A stretch of 64,000 nt of DNA from Hanleya hanleyi (taxonomy: Eukaryota; Mollusca; Polyplacophora; Lepidopleurida; Hanleyidae). The notes under the pieces are model-generated. The model did not search any database. It was not told where the DNA came from and saw nothing but the letters and a program-made list of their open reading frames with translations. The number at the start of each line of letters is the position of its first letter. The stretch's first letter is position 1. Below are positions 57,201 through 64,000 of this stretch, one piece after another. Made by a program: the position numbers and the translations under genes. The stretch covers positions 1 through 64,000 of the forward strand of contig JAVTVY010019002.1 in assembly GCA_036873755.1 (NCBI GenBank). The letters are read 5' to 3'.

Positions 57201-58525
57201 TTCTGACTGATATTCCTGGCCGAACAAATCTTGTTGAACATGAAATCAAACTCACAACTGACATTCCAGTACGCTCCAAACCGTATCCGTTACCATTTGC
57301 ATTACGGCAAACTGTCAAGGATGAAGTGGAGCAAATGCTAGAATTAGGTGTAATTGAACCCTCGGACTCACCGTATGCCTCGCCCATTGTATTAGTAAAG
57401 ACGCCTGATGGGAGTAACAGATTTTGCATTGACTTCCGGCGATTGAATCGTCTTACGGTATTTAATGCTGAACCCATTCCCAGCTCGGAGGAACTTTTCA
57501 TTCGATTGACAAAGAGCAAATATTTCACCAAAATTGACCTAAGTAAGGGATATTGGCAATTACCTATGGAGGAGGGGTCAAAGTCAAAAACCGCCTTTGT
57601 CACACCGGAAGGACTCTTTCAGTTCCGGGTCATGCCGTTCGGTCTGGTCACGGCGCCTGCGCAATTTAGCCATATGATGCGCGAACTTCTTCGTGGCATC
57701 GACGGAGCAATGAACTACATTGATGACATCTTGATATACTCAGAGACCTGGAAAGAGCACAAACGCGTAGTCAGACAAGTGTTGCAAAGACTGCGTGATG
57801 CGAACTTAACTGCTCGTCCGTCTAAATGTTTCTTTGGATTCGCAAGCTTGGAATTCCTTGGCCTTATAGTCGGAGATTCAACTGTCCGCCCAAATTCCGA
57901 CAAAGTGAAAACTGTGATTGAGGCAAAACGACCACAAACGAAGAAACAGATTCGATCGTTCTTGTGTCTAGTAGGGTTTTACCGGAAGTTTATCCCGAAC
58001 TTTGCAGCAATCGTGGTACCGCTAACGGACTTGACGAAGAAAGGACAACCCAGCAAACTGATGTGGTCTACCAGCTGTGAAATCGCTTTTTGTACCCTGA
58101 AACAACATTTGTCGAGCTCTCCAATTTTGCGTCTTCCAGATTTTGAGAGTCCGTTCATTCTCCAGACAGACGCGTCAAATGACGGAATTGGAGCGGTTCT
58201 TCTTCAGGAACAAAATGGTGGAAAATTCCCGATCGCCTATGCTAGCAAGAAACTGTTACCTCGTGAAAGAAACTATTCAACGATAGAAAAAGAAAGCCTA
58301 GCCATTGTATGGGGAATACAGAAATTTCAAGCATATCTCTATGGGCAACAGTTCATGTTAGAAATCGATCACCAACCTTTGATCTACCTTAACCGAGCTA
58401 AAGTTTCAAATAGCAGATTAATGCGCTGGGCTTTAACATTACAGCCATACAGGTATCGTGTAGTGGCAATTAAAGGTTCCGAAAATGTAGGTGCCGATTA
58501 CCTAAGTCGAAGCGAGTGTGATTAG
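54278..58525 (+). CDS. Gag-protease-integrase-RT-RNase H polyprotein
   Basis: 1415-codon open frame. Gag: charged coiled coil (residues 30-70), capsid-like region (85-250), zinc knuckle CYNCFTIGHLQRQC (about 281-294). Protease: VTVLRDTGCSG (about 355). Integrase: zinc-binding HESVLVGH...CRSCDVC (about 560-600), catalytic D,D35E in RIAVDLVG, ILTDLGSQF and GLVERFNG (about 627-727), then a GPF module (WKGPFPVV...YHANLLK, about 870-910). RT: SPIVLVKTPDG, FRVMPFGLVTAPAQF and the YIDDIL active site (about 1147). RNase H: FILQTDASNDGIG, TIEKESLAIVW, DHQPL. The frame is open from the primer site, but no in-frame ATG precedes residue ~205; position 54278 itself is GTG. A non-AUG start or a spliced leader is likely. 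Confidence 0.93.
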   Translation: MLIVTFGGLSGNITKILTKNWKFVDAKIEEKRQRDDRARDRELEREERERQTKLELLDKQIELEKVKLAASSSDRTSNSAKAIRPKLPIFDDTKDDLDAYLHRFERFATSQGWQKEDWAVNLSALLTGKALEVYARTPTADALNFDKLKDALLHCYQLTEEGFRHKFRTCKPDSNETFNQFAARLDNYFDRWLNLAHVPTEFGELKDLMLRQKFINSCDKDLSLFLKERIPQTVEQMAILADQYIEAHNVSQGTGSQGKHKSPSNTKRNYDAEKKNSDIRCYNCFTIGHLQRQCRLPPRKEKDHQGSTAIVRSSVSDTVLERDMNFTSRKFDQDNVVNSIGIPVTKGFVGGTAVTVLRDTGCSGVVIKRSLVTSDQLTDRFRRCVLMDGTVREVPVAMVSVDTPYYVGEVDALCMETPLYDLILGNIDGVRPANDPNPEWREHLSGEFSGDVDVGQAVQTRGQRLMQLKPYKPLKVSEVLSEVTVEQLKIDQQEDASLTRTRQLVHTGDVRMFKGNSTKFVKRNGLISREFQSPKIEYGKLFHQLVVPKKHRMKVMSFGHESVLVGHLGAKKSAQKILTHFFWPGIKSDIKRYCRSCDVCQRTFPKGKVSKIPLGEMPLIETPFHRIAVDLVGSMKPITERGNRYILTVVDYATRYPEAVALKNIEAERVAEALVDIFTRVGVPREILTDLGSQFTSGVMQEMSRLLSLKRLTTTPYHPACNGLVERFNGTLKSMLRKMCAERPKDWDRYIGPLLFAYRESPQDSLGFSPFELLYGRTVRGPMSILKEVWTREIDNPEVKSTYQYVLDLKSRLEDTCAVAQSELRKSQKRYKRYYDRKCRNRKFKVGNKVLVLLPTDNNKLLMQWKGPFPVVECVGSCDYKLNVQGKIRTYHANLLKLYEERECISALAEMEVCCGAIDVACTAVIDDDHQISTDDLLEFTLKGKETVADAHVSVVLSAEQQGEMAGLLGEFSDILTDIPGRTNLVEHEIKLTTDIPVRSKPYPLPFALRQTVKDEVEQMLELGVIEPSDSPYASPIVLVKTPDGSNRFCIDFRRLNRLTVFNAEPIPSSEELFIRLTKSKYFTKIDLSKGYWQLPMEEGSKSKTAFVTPEGLFQFRVMPFGLVTAPAQFSHMMRELLRGIDGAMNYIDDILIYSETWKEHKRVVRQVLQRLRDANLTARPSKCFFGFASLEFLGLIVGDSTVRPNSDKVKTVIEAKRPQTKKQIRSFLCLVGFYRKFIPNFAAIVVPLTDLTKKGQPSKLMWSTSCEIAFCTLKQHLSSSPILRLPDFESPFILQTDASNDGIGAVLLQEQNGGKFPIAYASKKLLPRERNYSTIEKESLAIVWGIQKFQAYLYGQQFMLEIDHQPLIYLNRAKVSNSRLMRWALTLQPYRYRVVAIKGSENVGADYLSRSECD
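54295..54312 (+). promoter_or_regulatory. Primer-binding site, tRNA-Pro type
   Basis: TGGGGGCTTGTCCGGGAA, three bases after the LTR end, differs at two positions from the well-known tRNA-Pro site of mammalian gammaretroviruses. Confidence 0.8.
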
Positions 58526-58575
58526 AAAGAGAAGGATTGACATGTGTTAATGCAAATTGTATTAAGTATTTGATC

Positions 58576-58630
58576 TGAAAAAAAGGGGAAAAAAATGTAA
58601 ACATTTTTTTTTCTCCTGAGGGGAAAGTAA
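58576..58630 (+). promoter_or_regulatory. Polypurine tract
   Basis: GAGGGGAAAGTAA sits directly before the 3' LTR; a second purine run (GAAAAAAAGGGGAAAAAAA) lies about 40 bases upstream. Confidence 0.7.
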
Positions 58631-59815
58631 TGTCACAAATCTATGTCTAATCTTTATTGACCGTCTGCTAATTGGTATTTTCGCAGACGTTGCTATACTA
58701 TGGTACAGCGCCTGACATCAAAAAGCTGATTTTCACTGTTTAGGTTATACTCTGTGAGAGGTTACCCAGCCGCAGGTATAATCGGCGCTGACCTAGATTC
58801 ATTTCGGTGCGTTTATAAAAACGCAAATTGTGTTATGGTCAAATATAACTACGGGATATGATGTGCCATATGAAATACCATATTTTGATTTTAAAATATG
58901 TTGTGGAATAGGTTTTGTTATACGTAAATGTCAAGTACAAGTATGAAAATAATGCACGTTGTTTGTTCCCGATCGTACTGGGAACGTACCCGTCAAACAG
59001 GTTTGTGGATATGTAGTGTTACGTGTGCAAGTGTATTGTTCTGTGTAAATCAGGTTTTGTGTACGAAATCCTCGTCAGTCTCTGCCAAGCTGTATTAGAG
59101 TGAGGACGTGGTGTGGCCGACAACGCCCTGGAGACTCACTGTGGTTGTACTTGATGTGAAATCCGTGAGTAGGGTATATGTACGATATATATATATGTGC
59201 ATTGGTATAATATAACGGTAACGTATTTGTTTATTAGAAACGTAGTGGGAACTACACTGTAAAAAAACAAACAAACAAACACGTTTGTGTTATTTACACA
59301 TTGTTTGTCAAAATGTTATTTTGATCTTACAATTGAGGTTTCTGATAATATGTGCCGTTATGGTTGACTAGTTCGGGTATTTAATATGGGAAAATGTTCT
59401 CAAATTATATTATTGCAGACAACCTGTTTGTACGTTGGATATCCGTCTGCGATGGTGTGATGTTAGCCATGCAAGACGAGGCATGCGTTCACGGTTGAGA
59501 CGTGGCGTGTGAAACCCGATGACCATTTCGTTGGGCGGTGGGACGACACAGACGTTGACGTAGGTCGTGGACGTACACCGTTGGGCTGCGTGTGGCCGGG
59601 TTCCGGAGTTCTACTCGCCTCTCATCTCCGGGTGATAAGTTAAAATAGAAATGGATCGTTTTCGTCATGTCCTTGTAAATTATTGTATTTTGTAACCCGC
59701 GGTTGTGTTTTGTATTGTATTGTATTGAGCTCAATATTAAATGTGTTATGTTGCAAAACAAATTGTGTTGTCATTAGTCTAGTTCTGACGTCACCATCAC
59801 GTGTTAATCATGACA
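58631..59815 (+). repeat. 3' LTR, 1185 bp, uninterrupted
   Basis: TGTCACAAATC to ATCATGACA. TATAAAA at 58814-58820. Differs from the 5' LTR by scattered substitutions and small indels (for example CGTCAGT extra near 59073). Confidence 0.95.
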
Positions 59816-59820
59816 AAGAG

Positions 59821-59936
59821 TTCCAATTTTCCCGTAGACGTAGGGTCCGGATTTTCAACATCCGGGTTTTCCCCGGCCCGGCCGCAGCGCGCGCGCTCGG
59901 GTTTTCCGGCCGAGTGCGCGCGCGCGCGGGTTATCC
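59821..59936. repeat. GC-rich block with alternating CG runs
   Basis: CAGCGCGCGCGCTCGG and GAGTGCGCGCGCGCGCGGG with repeated TCCGG, in an otherwise AT-rich region. Leads into GCAAGGGCACTATATCACAT, shared with about 34780-34798. Confidence 0.7.
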
Positions 59937-60240
59937 GGAAGTGTGCAAGGGCACTATATCACATCGGGGTATATATTTCATCCAAGTATAGCGGAAAGCG
60001 GATGTCGTGAATAACAACAAGTTCAGCAAGGTTTATACAGTTTATTATCCCCAATGTTACATCATACTCAGGCTGGGGGAGTCGCCCTGTGTATGTTTAG
60101 TATGTTCACAGCAAAACAAATTGAAATATCAAACATCATGTTTGATTATTTAACGCACCGTCACATTTAATGTTTACATAGCTCAAGTCAACGATCAGCA
60201 TGTAGACATAGAGAGTATATACGGCATGTTATGCTATTCA

Positions 60241-61158
60241 TCAGTGCAAGGGTGACGCATTCAGCCGATGGGAGTGGTCGGTCAGCTTGGTAACGAAGAA
60301 CGTAGCATTGGTGTCCCTCTCTACGACCCATTGTGTGTTGGGGCGTTGACGATGTGCCCATCTCAAGGGATCCACGGTGTCCAGTTTCTCCAGCATCGTC
60401 TCTAGCGACGCCGGGTTAATGATGGTGAACGGTTGGTCAAACACATGGCTGTTATTACTGGCATAATAATACCGTAACTGGTCCGTCTCTGTGTGACGTA
60501 AGATGTACCCGAAAGCGACATTCAATCTGAAGACCGTAGCTTGGTAATTGAAAATGGCTTCCACGTAGCTGCGTAGACGGGTGAGGTCGGTCAGTGGGAA
60601 ATTGTAGATATCTGGAATGGGGCGATCACGGTGGAAAGTGTGCCGTATCATGGGCCATTGGCGCCGATAGATGTCATTCATTGGATGGGCGTCCTGTAAC
60701 AGATCGCTAGGAATATCCACTGCATCTTCCAGAAAATGTTCGATGTCGTCAGTCGTATGACTGGCAACAGTAATGCTAGGGATTGGCTGGATATATAGGC
60801 TCTTCTGAACTGTGGGTATAGGCGGGCTGTCCGTGATCGCATCTCCAGTGGCATTCGTCTCCCCGGGCTCATCTTCACTGGGTCTGACCCTCCTGGGTGC
60901 CTCTTTAGTGGGAAGTTGTCGCCCAAACCGTAGAGACGGGGTATGAATCAAACGCTGATGCCGTCTTAACTGACTGGGTCGTTTGAAGAGTTGACCACAT
61001 TCATTACATTGTTCCGTCGTCCCCTCGTGGAATGAGCCTTCGTGGCGCAGAAAATGATCCTCCCGATTAAATGACCGTGCGCAGGTTATACAAGTATACC
61101 TTGCGCCGTTGTGGATGGAGGACTCGTGCCGTCGCAAATCTTCCAGGCTCAGCATCAT
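60241..61158 (-). CDS. C2H2 zinc-finger protein copy C
   Basis: Minus strand, 305 codons, the only copy with one unbroken frame. Two full fingers: CITCARSFNREDHFLRHEGS and CNECGQLFKRPSQLRRHQRL. The first finger of the other copies is reduced to LEDLRRHESSIH, because the 5' end is lost at the junction with the ATPase fragment near 61150. Then a Pro/Ser/Glu-rich linker and the conserved C-terminal region (NDIYRRQWPMIRHTFHRDRP, FPLTDLTRLRSYVEAIF, NVAFGYILRHTETDQLRYYY, SHVFDQPFTIINPASLE, NATFFVTKLTDH). The 3' flank to 59940 matches that of copy A. A DNA-binding role is inferred from the fingers. Confidence 0.75.
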   Translation of the reverse strand: MMLSLEDLRRHESSIHNGARYTCITCARSFNREDHFLRHEGSFHEGTTEQCNECGQLFKRPSQLRRHQRLIHTPSLRFGRQLPTKEAPRRVRPSEDEPGETNATGDAITDSPPIPTVQKSLYIQPIPSITVASHTTDDIEHFLEDAVDIPSDLLQDAHPMNDIYRRQWPMIRHTFHRDRPIPDIYNFPLTDLTRLRSYVEAIFNYQATVFRLNVAFGYILRHTETDQLRYYYASNNSHVFDQPFTIINPASLETMLEKLDTVDPLRWAHRQRPNTQWVVERDTNATFFVTKLTDHSHRLNASPLH

Positions 61159-61450
61159 CTACATTGTGCAGAATCTGTTCAGTAAAAACAAAGAACATAG
61201 GAACATCAGCTTAAATGCCCGCTACCTGGTGGTCTTCAAAAACCCGAGAGATACCACTCAACTGCTGCACCTGGCGAGACAGATGTATCCCGGCCGCACA
61301 CCGTTTGCGTTGGAAGCCTTTAAAGATGCGACAACCCCTCAGCACGGGTATATGCTCTTCGACCTCAAGCAAGCCACCCCCGACCACCTTCGACTACGGA
61401 CCAGCATCTTTCCCGGAGAGACCCGGAGTGTACATGCAAAAATAATGTAA
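61147..61450 (+). pseudogene. C-terminal fragment of a probable packaging ATPase
   Basis: The frame reads IYIVQNLFSKNKEHRNISLN, then RYLVVFKNPRDTTQLLHLAR, MYPGRTPFALEAFKDAT, GYMLFDLKQATPDHLRLRTS and a stop. This pattern is familiar from the region after Walker B of FtsK/HerA-type packaging ATPases in Polinton/adintovirus-like elements. The Walker A and B part is missing: the fragment starts abruptly where the opposing zinc-finger gene begins. The family call rests on pattern recognition. Confidence 0.6.
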
Positions 61451-61602
61451 ACACACCCACAGTGAACCCACCAGCTGGAGTGTGTGTTTGATGATGGGGA
61501 TAATAAAAAGAATTAATACCACAGCATGGTTGACTTTGGCTCTGTTCTCTGAGGTAGATAAAAAGAGCAGAGTTGTGAGTTCTAGCATTAGCATTGTACA
61601 TG

Positions 61603-61944
61603 ATGTCTGCGCGAGTACGGAAGCACGCTCGGACGCTCCGTGTATTGAAGACGGCCCCACCCGAGTTGGTCCGAACCATTGTACGCGGTGCGGATCCTGA
61701 CCTTGTGCGCTGTCTGTGCGAGATCGGGCACAACCTGTTAAAAGGCAACGTTCCACTGACTCCGGCTCAGAAGACCAAGTTGGCCAAGCATAAGACAGGT
61801 CTCCGAACCCTAGTCCAGAAGCGAGTCTCTCAAACACAAAGGAAAAAGGTGTTACAGAAAGGCGGCTTTCTCGGGGCCATCTTAGCACCGTTGGCCGCTT
61901 CCGTGTTGGGTCCAGTATTGGGTGGACTTTTCGGCCGGCAATGA
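61603..61944 (+). CDS. Small basic protein with hydrophobic Gly-rich C-terminus
   Basis: About 113 codons from the ATG at 61603 (MSARVRKHARTL); a slightly upstream ATG at 61594 is possible. N-terminal Arg/Lys-rich, then LLKGNVPLTPAQKTKL and KHKTGLRTLVQKRVSQ, ending GGFLGAILAPLAASVLGPVL. The basic body with an amphipathic, glycine-rich end recalls core or membrane-active virion proteins of adenovirus-like viruses. It ends 4 bases into the next gene (ATGA overlap), as in compact viral genomes. Confidence 0.6.
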   Translation: MSARVRKHARTLRVLKTAPPELVRTIVRGADPDLVRCLCEIGHNLLKGNVPLTPAQKTKLAKHKTGLRTLVQKRVSQTQRKKVLQKGGFLGAILAPLAASVLGPVLGGLFGRQ

Positions 61945-62780
61945 ACCACACGAAAAAAATGGTCCTCGTCGAACCACGGTTCCTTCAAAACCTCCAATCG
62001 CCCTATCCTGTTCCACCTACGGTGAAGACCATAAACACACTCGATGAAGAGATGCAACAGATCTTACAGAGACCGGGGTTAAGCGACAGTGAGAAAGTAC
62101 AACGGTACAATAAGACGCTTCAACGGTACATGACGTTCATGGACCAATATAAACCCCTCTCTACCCCACTACCACTACCACCACCACCAAAACGCGACAC
62201 ACCGCCGACCTAAGCACCGCTCCAACAGCCGCCATTACCAGGGGTACCACCCACAGCCCCACAGTGGGTCGAAGACGAAGTGCTGTAGAGTGTACCTGCA
62301 TCGTCCAAGAAACAAGCTGGCCTGGTATTACAACGGATGAAATAGAATCCTAACATGACTTGGAATGATAAAGGCGAACTCCTGGTACAGAATCAGGTGG
62401 TCCCCGAGACCCACATGACGGATTTAGTGAATGACCTGATGCGTCAACGCAGGTCGCACACGGATCCTCGAGGATGGGAGGTCTTCGCTCAAGGCTTGAA
62501 AGACATGCATGTACCACAGGAATTGGTGGGGAATCCCCAGCGCTGGGCCTTTATGCAGCGGACCCAGCAATCGCCGAGTGGCCCACTACCTTCTTGGGAA
62601 GCCGAGTGGGAACCGGAGTCACCCCCCGAAACACCACCACAATGGGCACCTTCTTTTCAGGCCTTTAAAAAACCACCCTTGATCAGGACACCCCACATCT
62701 CCAGAGCCGTGACACGTAGCAAGTCACCGCGACGAACACGACGCCGGACACAACCGCCCAAGGCCTGGAACACCTATTAA
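61941..62780 (+). pseudogene. Putative virion gene with three in-frame stops
   Basis: Starts at 61941, overlapping the previous stop. MNHTKKMVLVEPRFLQNLQS, LDEEMQQILQRPGLSDSEKV, YNKTLQRYMTFMDQY and a Pro-rich stretch lead to a stop at 62211. The same frame continues through stops at 62286 and 62343 and then resumes: MTWNDKGELLVQNQVVPE, DLVNDLMRQRRSHTDPRGWE, MHVPQELVGNPQRW, with an Arg/Pro-rich end. A constant frame with only stops between suggests one gene decaying by point mutation. Likely a structural protein of the same element; function unknown. Confidence 0.6.
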
Positions 62781-62804
62781 AACCAACAGTACAGCTCAGT
62801 CGCC

Positions 62805-63414
62805 ATGTTTTACCTCACCCTACCCAGTAACAGTTCGCCGGATGTGTTTCCTGGCCAAGTACGTCACCCAGTTACCACAACCGTTGCATTTATCTGGACG
62901 ATGGGAATGTGGCCTCGTGGATATCCAATACCCTTACTCGTGGTACAACGTGCGAGCCAATGAAGTGTGGTACGAGGTGACCTACGAAGGCAAAAACACC
63001 CGACTCACCCTCCCCGAAGGCCAATACGATACCCCCAAGGAGTTCATGCAGGGGCTGGCAAGACTGTTGCATTATAAGGCTCTACGGGAGGTCGCGAATG
63101 TTTCAAAACCCATCAAATCCTTTCCCTCCAAGAATCACGTGGACTTCGATTACAACGCACACAACGACAAGGCACAGATCCTCCTCACCGCCAACGTGAG
63201 TGTTGTACTGAGTCCTATCCTAAAGCAAATGCTGGGTCTCGCTCACACGACCTACAGGGGTCCATCCGAGGACCATGGCCAGATCCCGATGGATATGAAG
63301 TCGGGTATGTACGGACTCTACGTCTACTCGGACGTAGTCGACAACCACATCGTGGGCGATATCAACACACCTATGTTACGGGTGGTCCCCATTGTTACGT
63401 CTAAACGACAATAG
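62805..63414 (+). pseudogene. Putative capsid-related protein, 5' frameshift
   Basis: The long frame (62842-63414, 190 codons) has LPQPLHLSGRWECGLVDIQY, YNVRANEVWYEV, YDTPKEFMQGLARLL, VVLSPILKQMLGL and GLYVYSDVVDNHIVGD, beta-rich and jelly-roll-like in character. An ATG at 62805 after CTCAGTCGCC opens a different frame of similar composition, so a frameshift near 62840-62860 probably separates the N-terminus from the body. The position after the other virion genes fits a penton or minor-capsid role in Polinton/adintovirus-like elements; this is inference. Confidence 0.5.
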
Positions 63415-64000
63415 AAAAACGCAACAGAAATATTTGTGAAGTCGAATATAAAACAAACAAATATTTATTTACAATACTAAAATCATATACATATTAAGTT
63501 GGGTCAATATAGCAAACAAACGTCAAATAAAATCTTACTGCTCAATGTTATACCGGTGTAACTCTCCAAGTTCGTACCAACGCACAAATCTCTATACAGT
63601 TCGTGACGTGTAGAAATCGCGTTCATGTATTTCCACAGTCAATATCGCTCAGCTGTTGTCCAGTTTTCGTCAGTTCAATCACGTAGATAAAACAGCGGTC
63701 GAACAGGAATATATAATCCAGTAGTCAGTTATCTCAGGCAAATGTTAGCCAATAAGAATAATGATGATGATGCACCCACGTAAGTCTGTTTGAAACCTCC
63801 AGTCAGTAATTACGGGCAAAGTAAATCAATCAAAGCCAGTTCTTAAATTCTCTCTCGAGTGAGCGAACGAGACGGTATTTATATCCTACGGGGAATTCGC
63901 AATTATTCTATATGACGTGGGCCGTCCGCTCCACAAACCACGAAAGTTCTCGAATATGCATTACATCACCATTTGGCCTAGATACAATTATGATTATGCT
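63415..64000. other. No supportable gene
   Basis: ATATTTATTTACA-type AT-rich sequence follows the last virion-like gene. No further ORF is visible, and the window ends before any further virion genes or an opposite terminus could appear. Confidence 0.4.

Larger units (their letters stand above)
51431..59815 (+). mobile_element. Complete Ty3/gypsy-class LTR retrotransposon with integrase before RT (Gmr1-like)
   Basis: Two LTRs beginning TGTCAC and ending TGACA, flanked by the 5-bp duplication AAGAG (51426-51430 and 59816-59820). Inside are a primer-binding site like that for tRNA-Pro, one long gag-pol frame ordered Gag, protease, integrase, RT, RNase H, and a purine-rich tract. This pol order is that of Ty1/copia, but the RT and integrase motifs are Ty3/gypsy, as described for the Gmr1 group. 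A hAT-like element sits in the 5' LTR. The coding frame is uninterrupted, so the copy looks young. Confidence 0.93.

Noticed and set aside
61394..61951. Minus-strand frame of 185 codons
   Set aside because: Antisense to the small basic protein gene; lacks domain features, while the plus-strand frames are arranged as a compact gene cluster.

Overview
The window is animal genomic DNA, most likely from a marine mollusc and probably a gastropod. The reasons are a sequence starting in a GAGTGAGTGAG run with an imperfect gastropod-type SINE module near 19.0-19.4 kb, pearl/HINE-like elements (tandem repeats, microsatellite, terminal hairpin), multi-domain metazoan retroelements, and very low gene density. 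I find no confidently intact host gene. Almost everything recognisable is mobile or virus-like DNA, much of it nested. All homology calls come from reading motifs; no search was run.

Layout. 1-4.5 kb: AT-rich, with a short broken exon-like piece and a dispersed GTCACTCGCGTTAC motif. 4.5-10.3 kb: a Penelope-like retroelement (PLE) with 430-bp direct repeats at both ends, an ORF1 that seems to carry an SGNH-hydrolase domain, a reverse transcriptase and a GIY-YIG endonuclease, broken by frameshifts. 10.5-25.1 kb: three families of non-autonomous elements with one shared plan (100-170-bp tandem units, GGAC/GACA microsatellite, terminal hairpin, TAAAAA). One copy is inserted in another copy of its own family, and it in turn carries a hAT derivative and a MITE-like insert. 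26.3-28.8 kb: an inverted-repeat pair, then one hAT-like element nested in another. 29.5-31.7 kb: a near-perfect 58-bp-arm hairpin and a diverged foldback pair.

33-45.4 kb: arrays rich in the palindrome TGCGCATGCGCA beside multicopy C2H2 zinc-finger genes. Most of this block is an interrupted inverted repeat of about 7.8 kb (35.5-43.3 kb), one arm of which contains a second, broken Penelope-type reverse transcriptase. 45.4-50.7 kb: a 5.2-kb inverted-repeat transposon carrying the remains of a six-exon spliced gene and a 21-bp minisatellite. 51.4-59.8 kb: a complete LTR retrotransposon with a 5-bp target duplication, a tRNA-Pro-type primer site and one uninterrupted 1415-codon frame, in which integrase lies upstream of reverse transcriptase, the domain order of the Gmr1 group of Ty3/gypsy. 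A hAT-like element sits in its 5' LTR. 59.9-63.4 kb: a virus-like block: another zinc-finger gene on the minus strand, head-to-head with the C-terminal part of a probable packaging ATPase and three putative virion genes, two of them disrupted.

The insertions can be ordered. The TGCGCATGCGCA array is split by the 5.2-kb transposon and separately by the LTR element, and the zinc-finger genes at 35 and 60 kb share flanking sequence with that array. This suggests that the 33-63 kb region was once a set of related virus-like elements, rearranged by inverted duplication and then invaded by other transposons.
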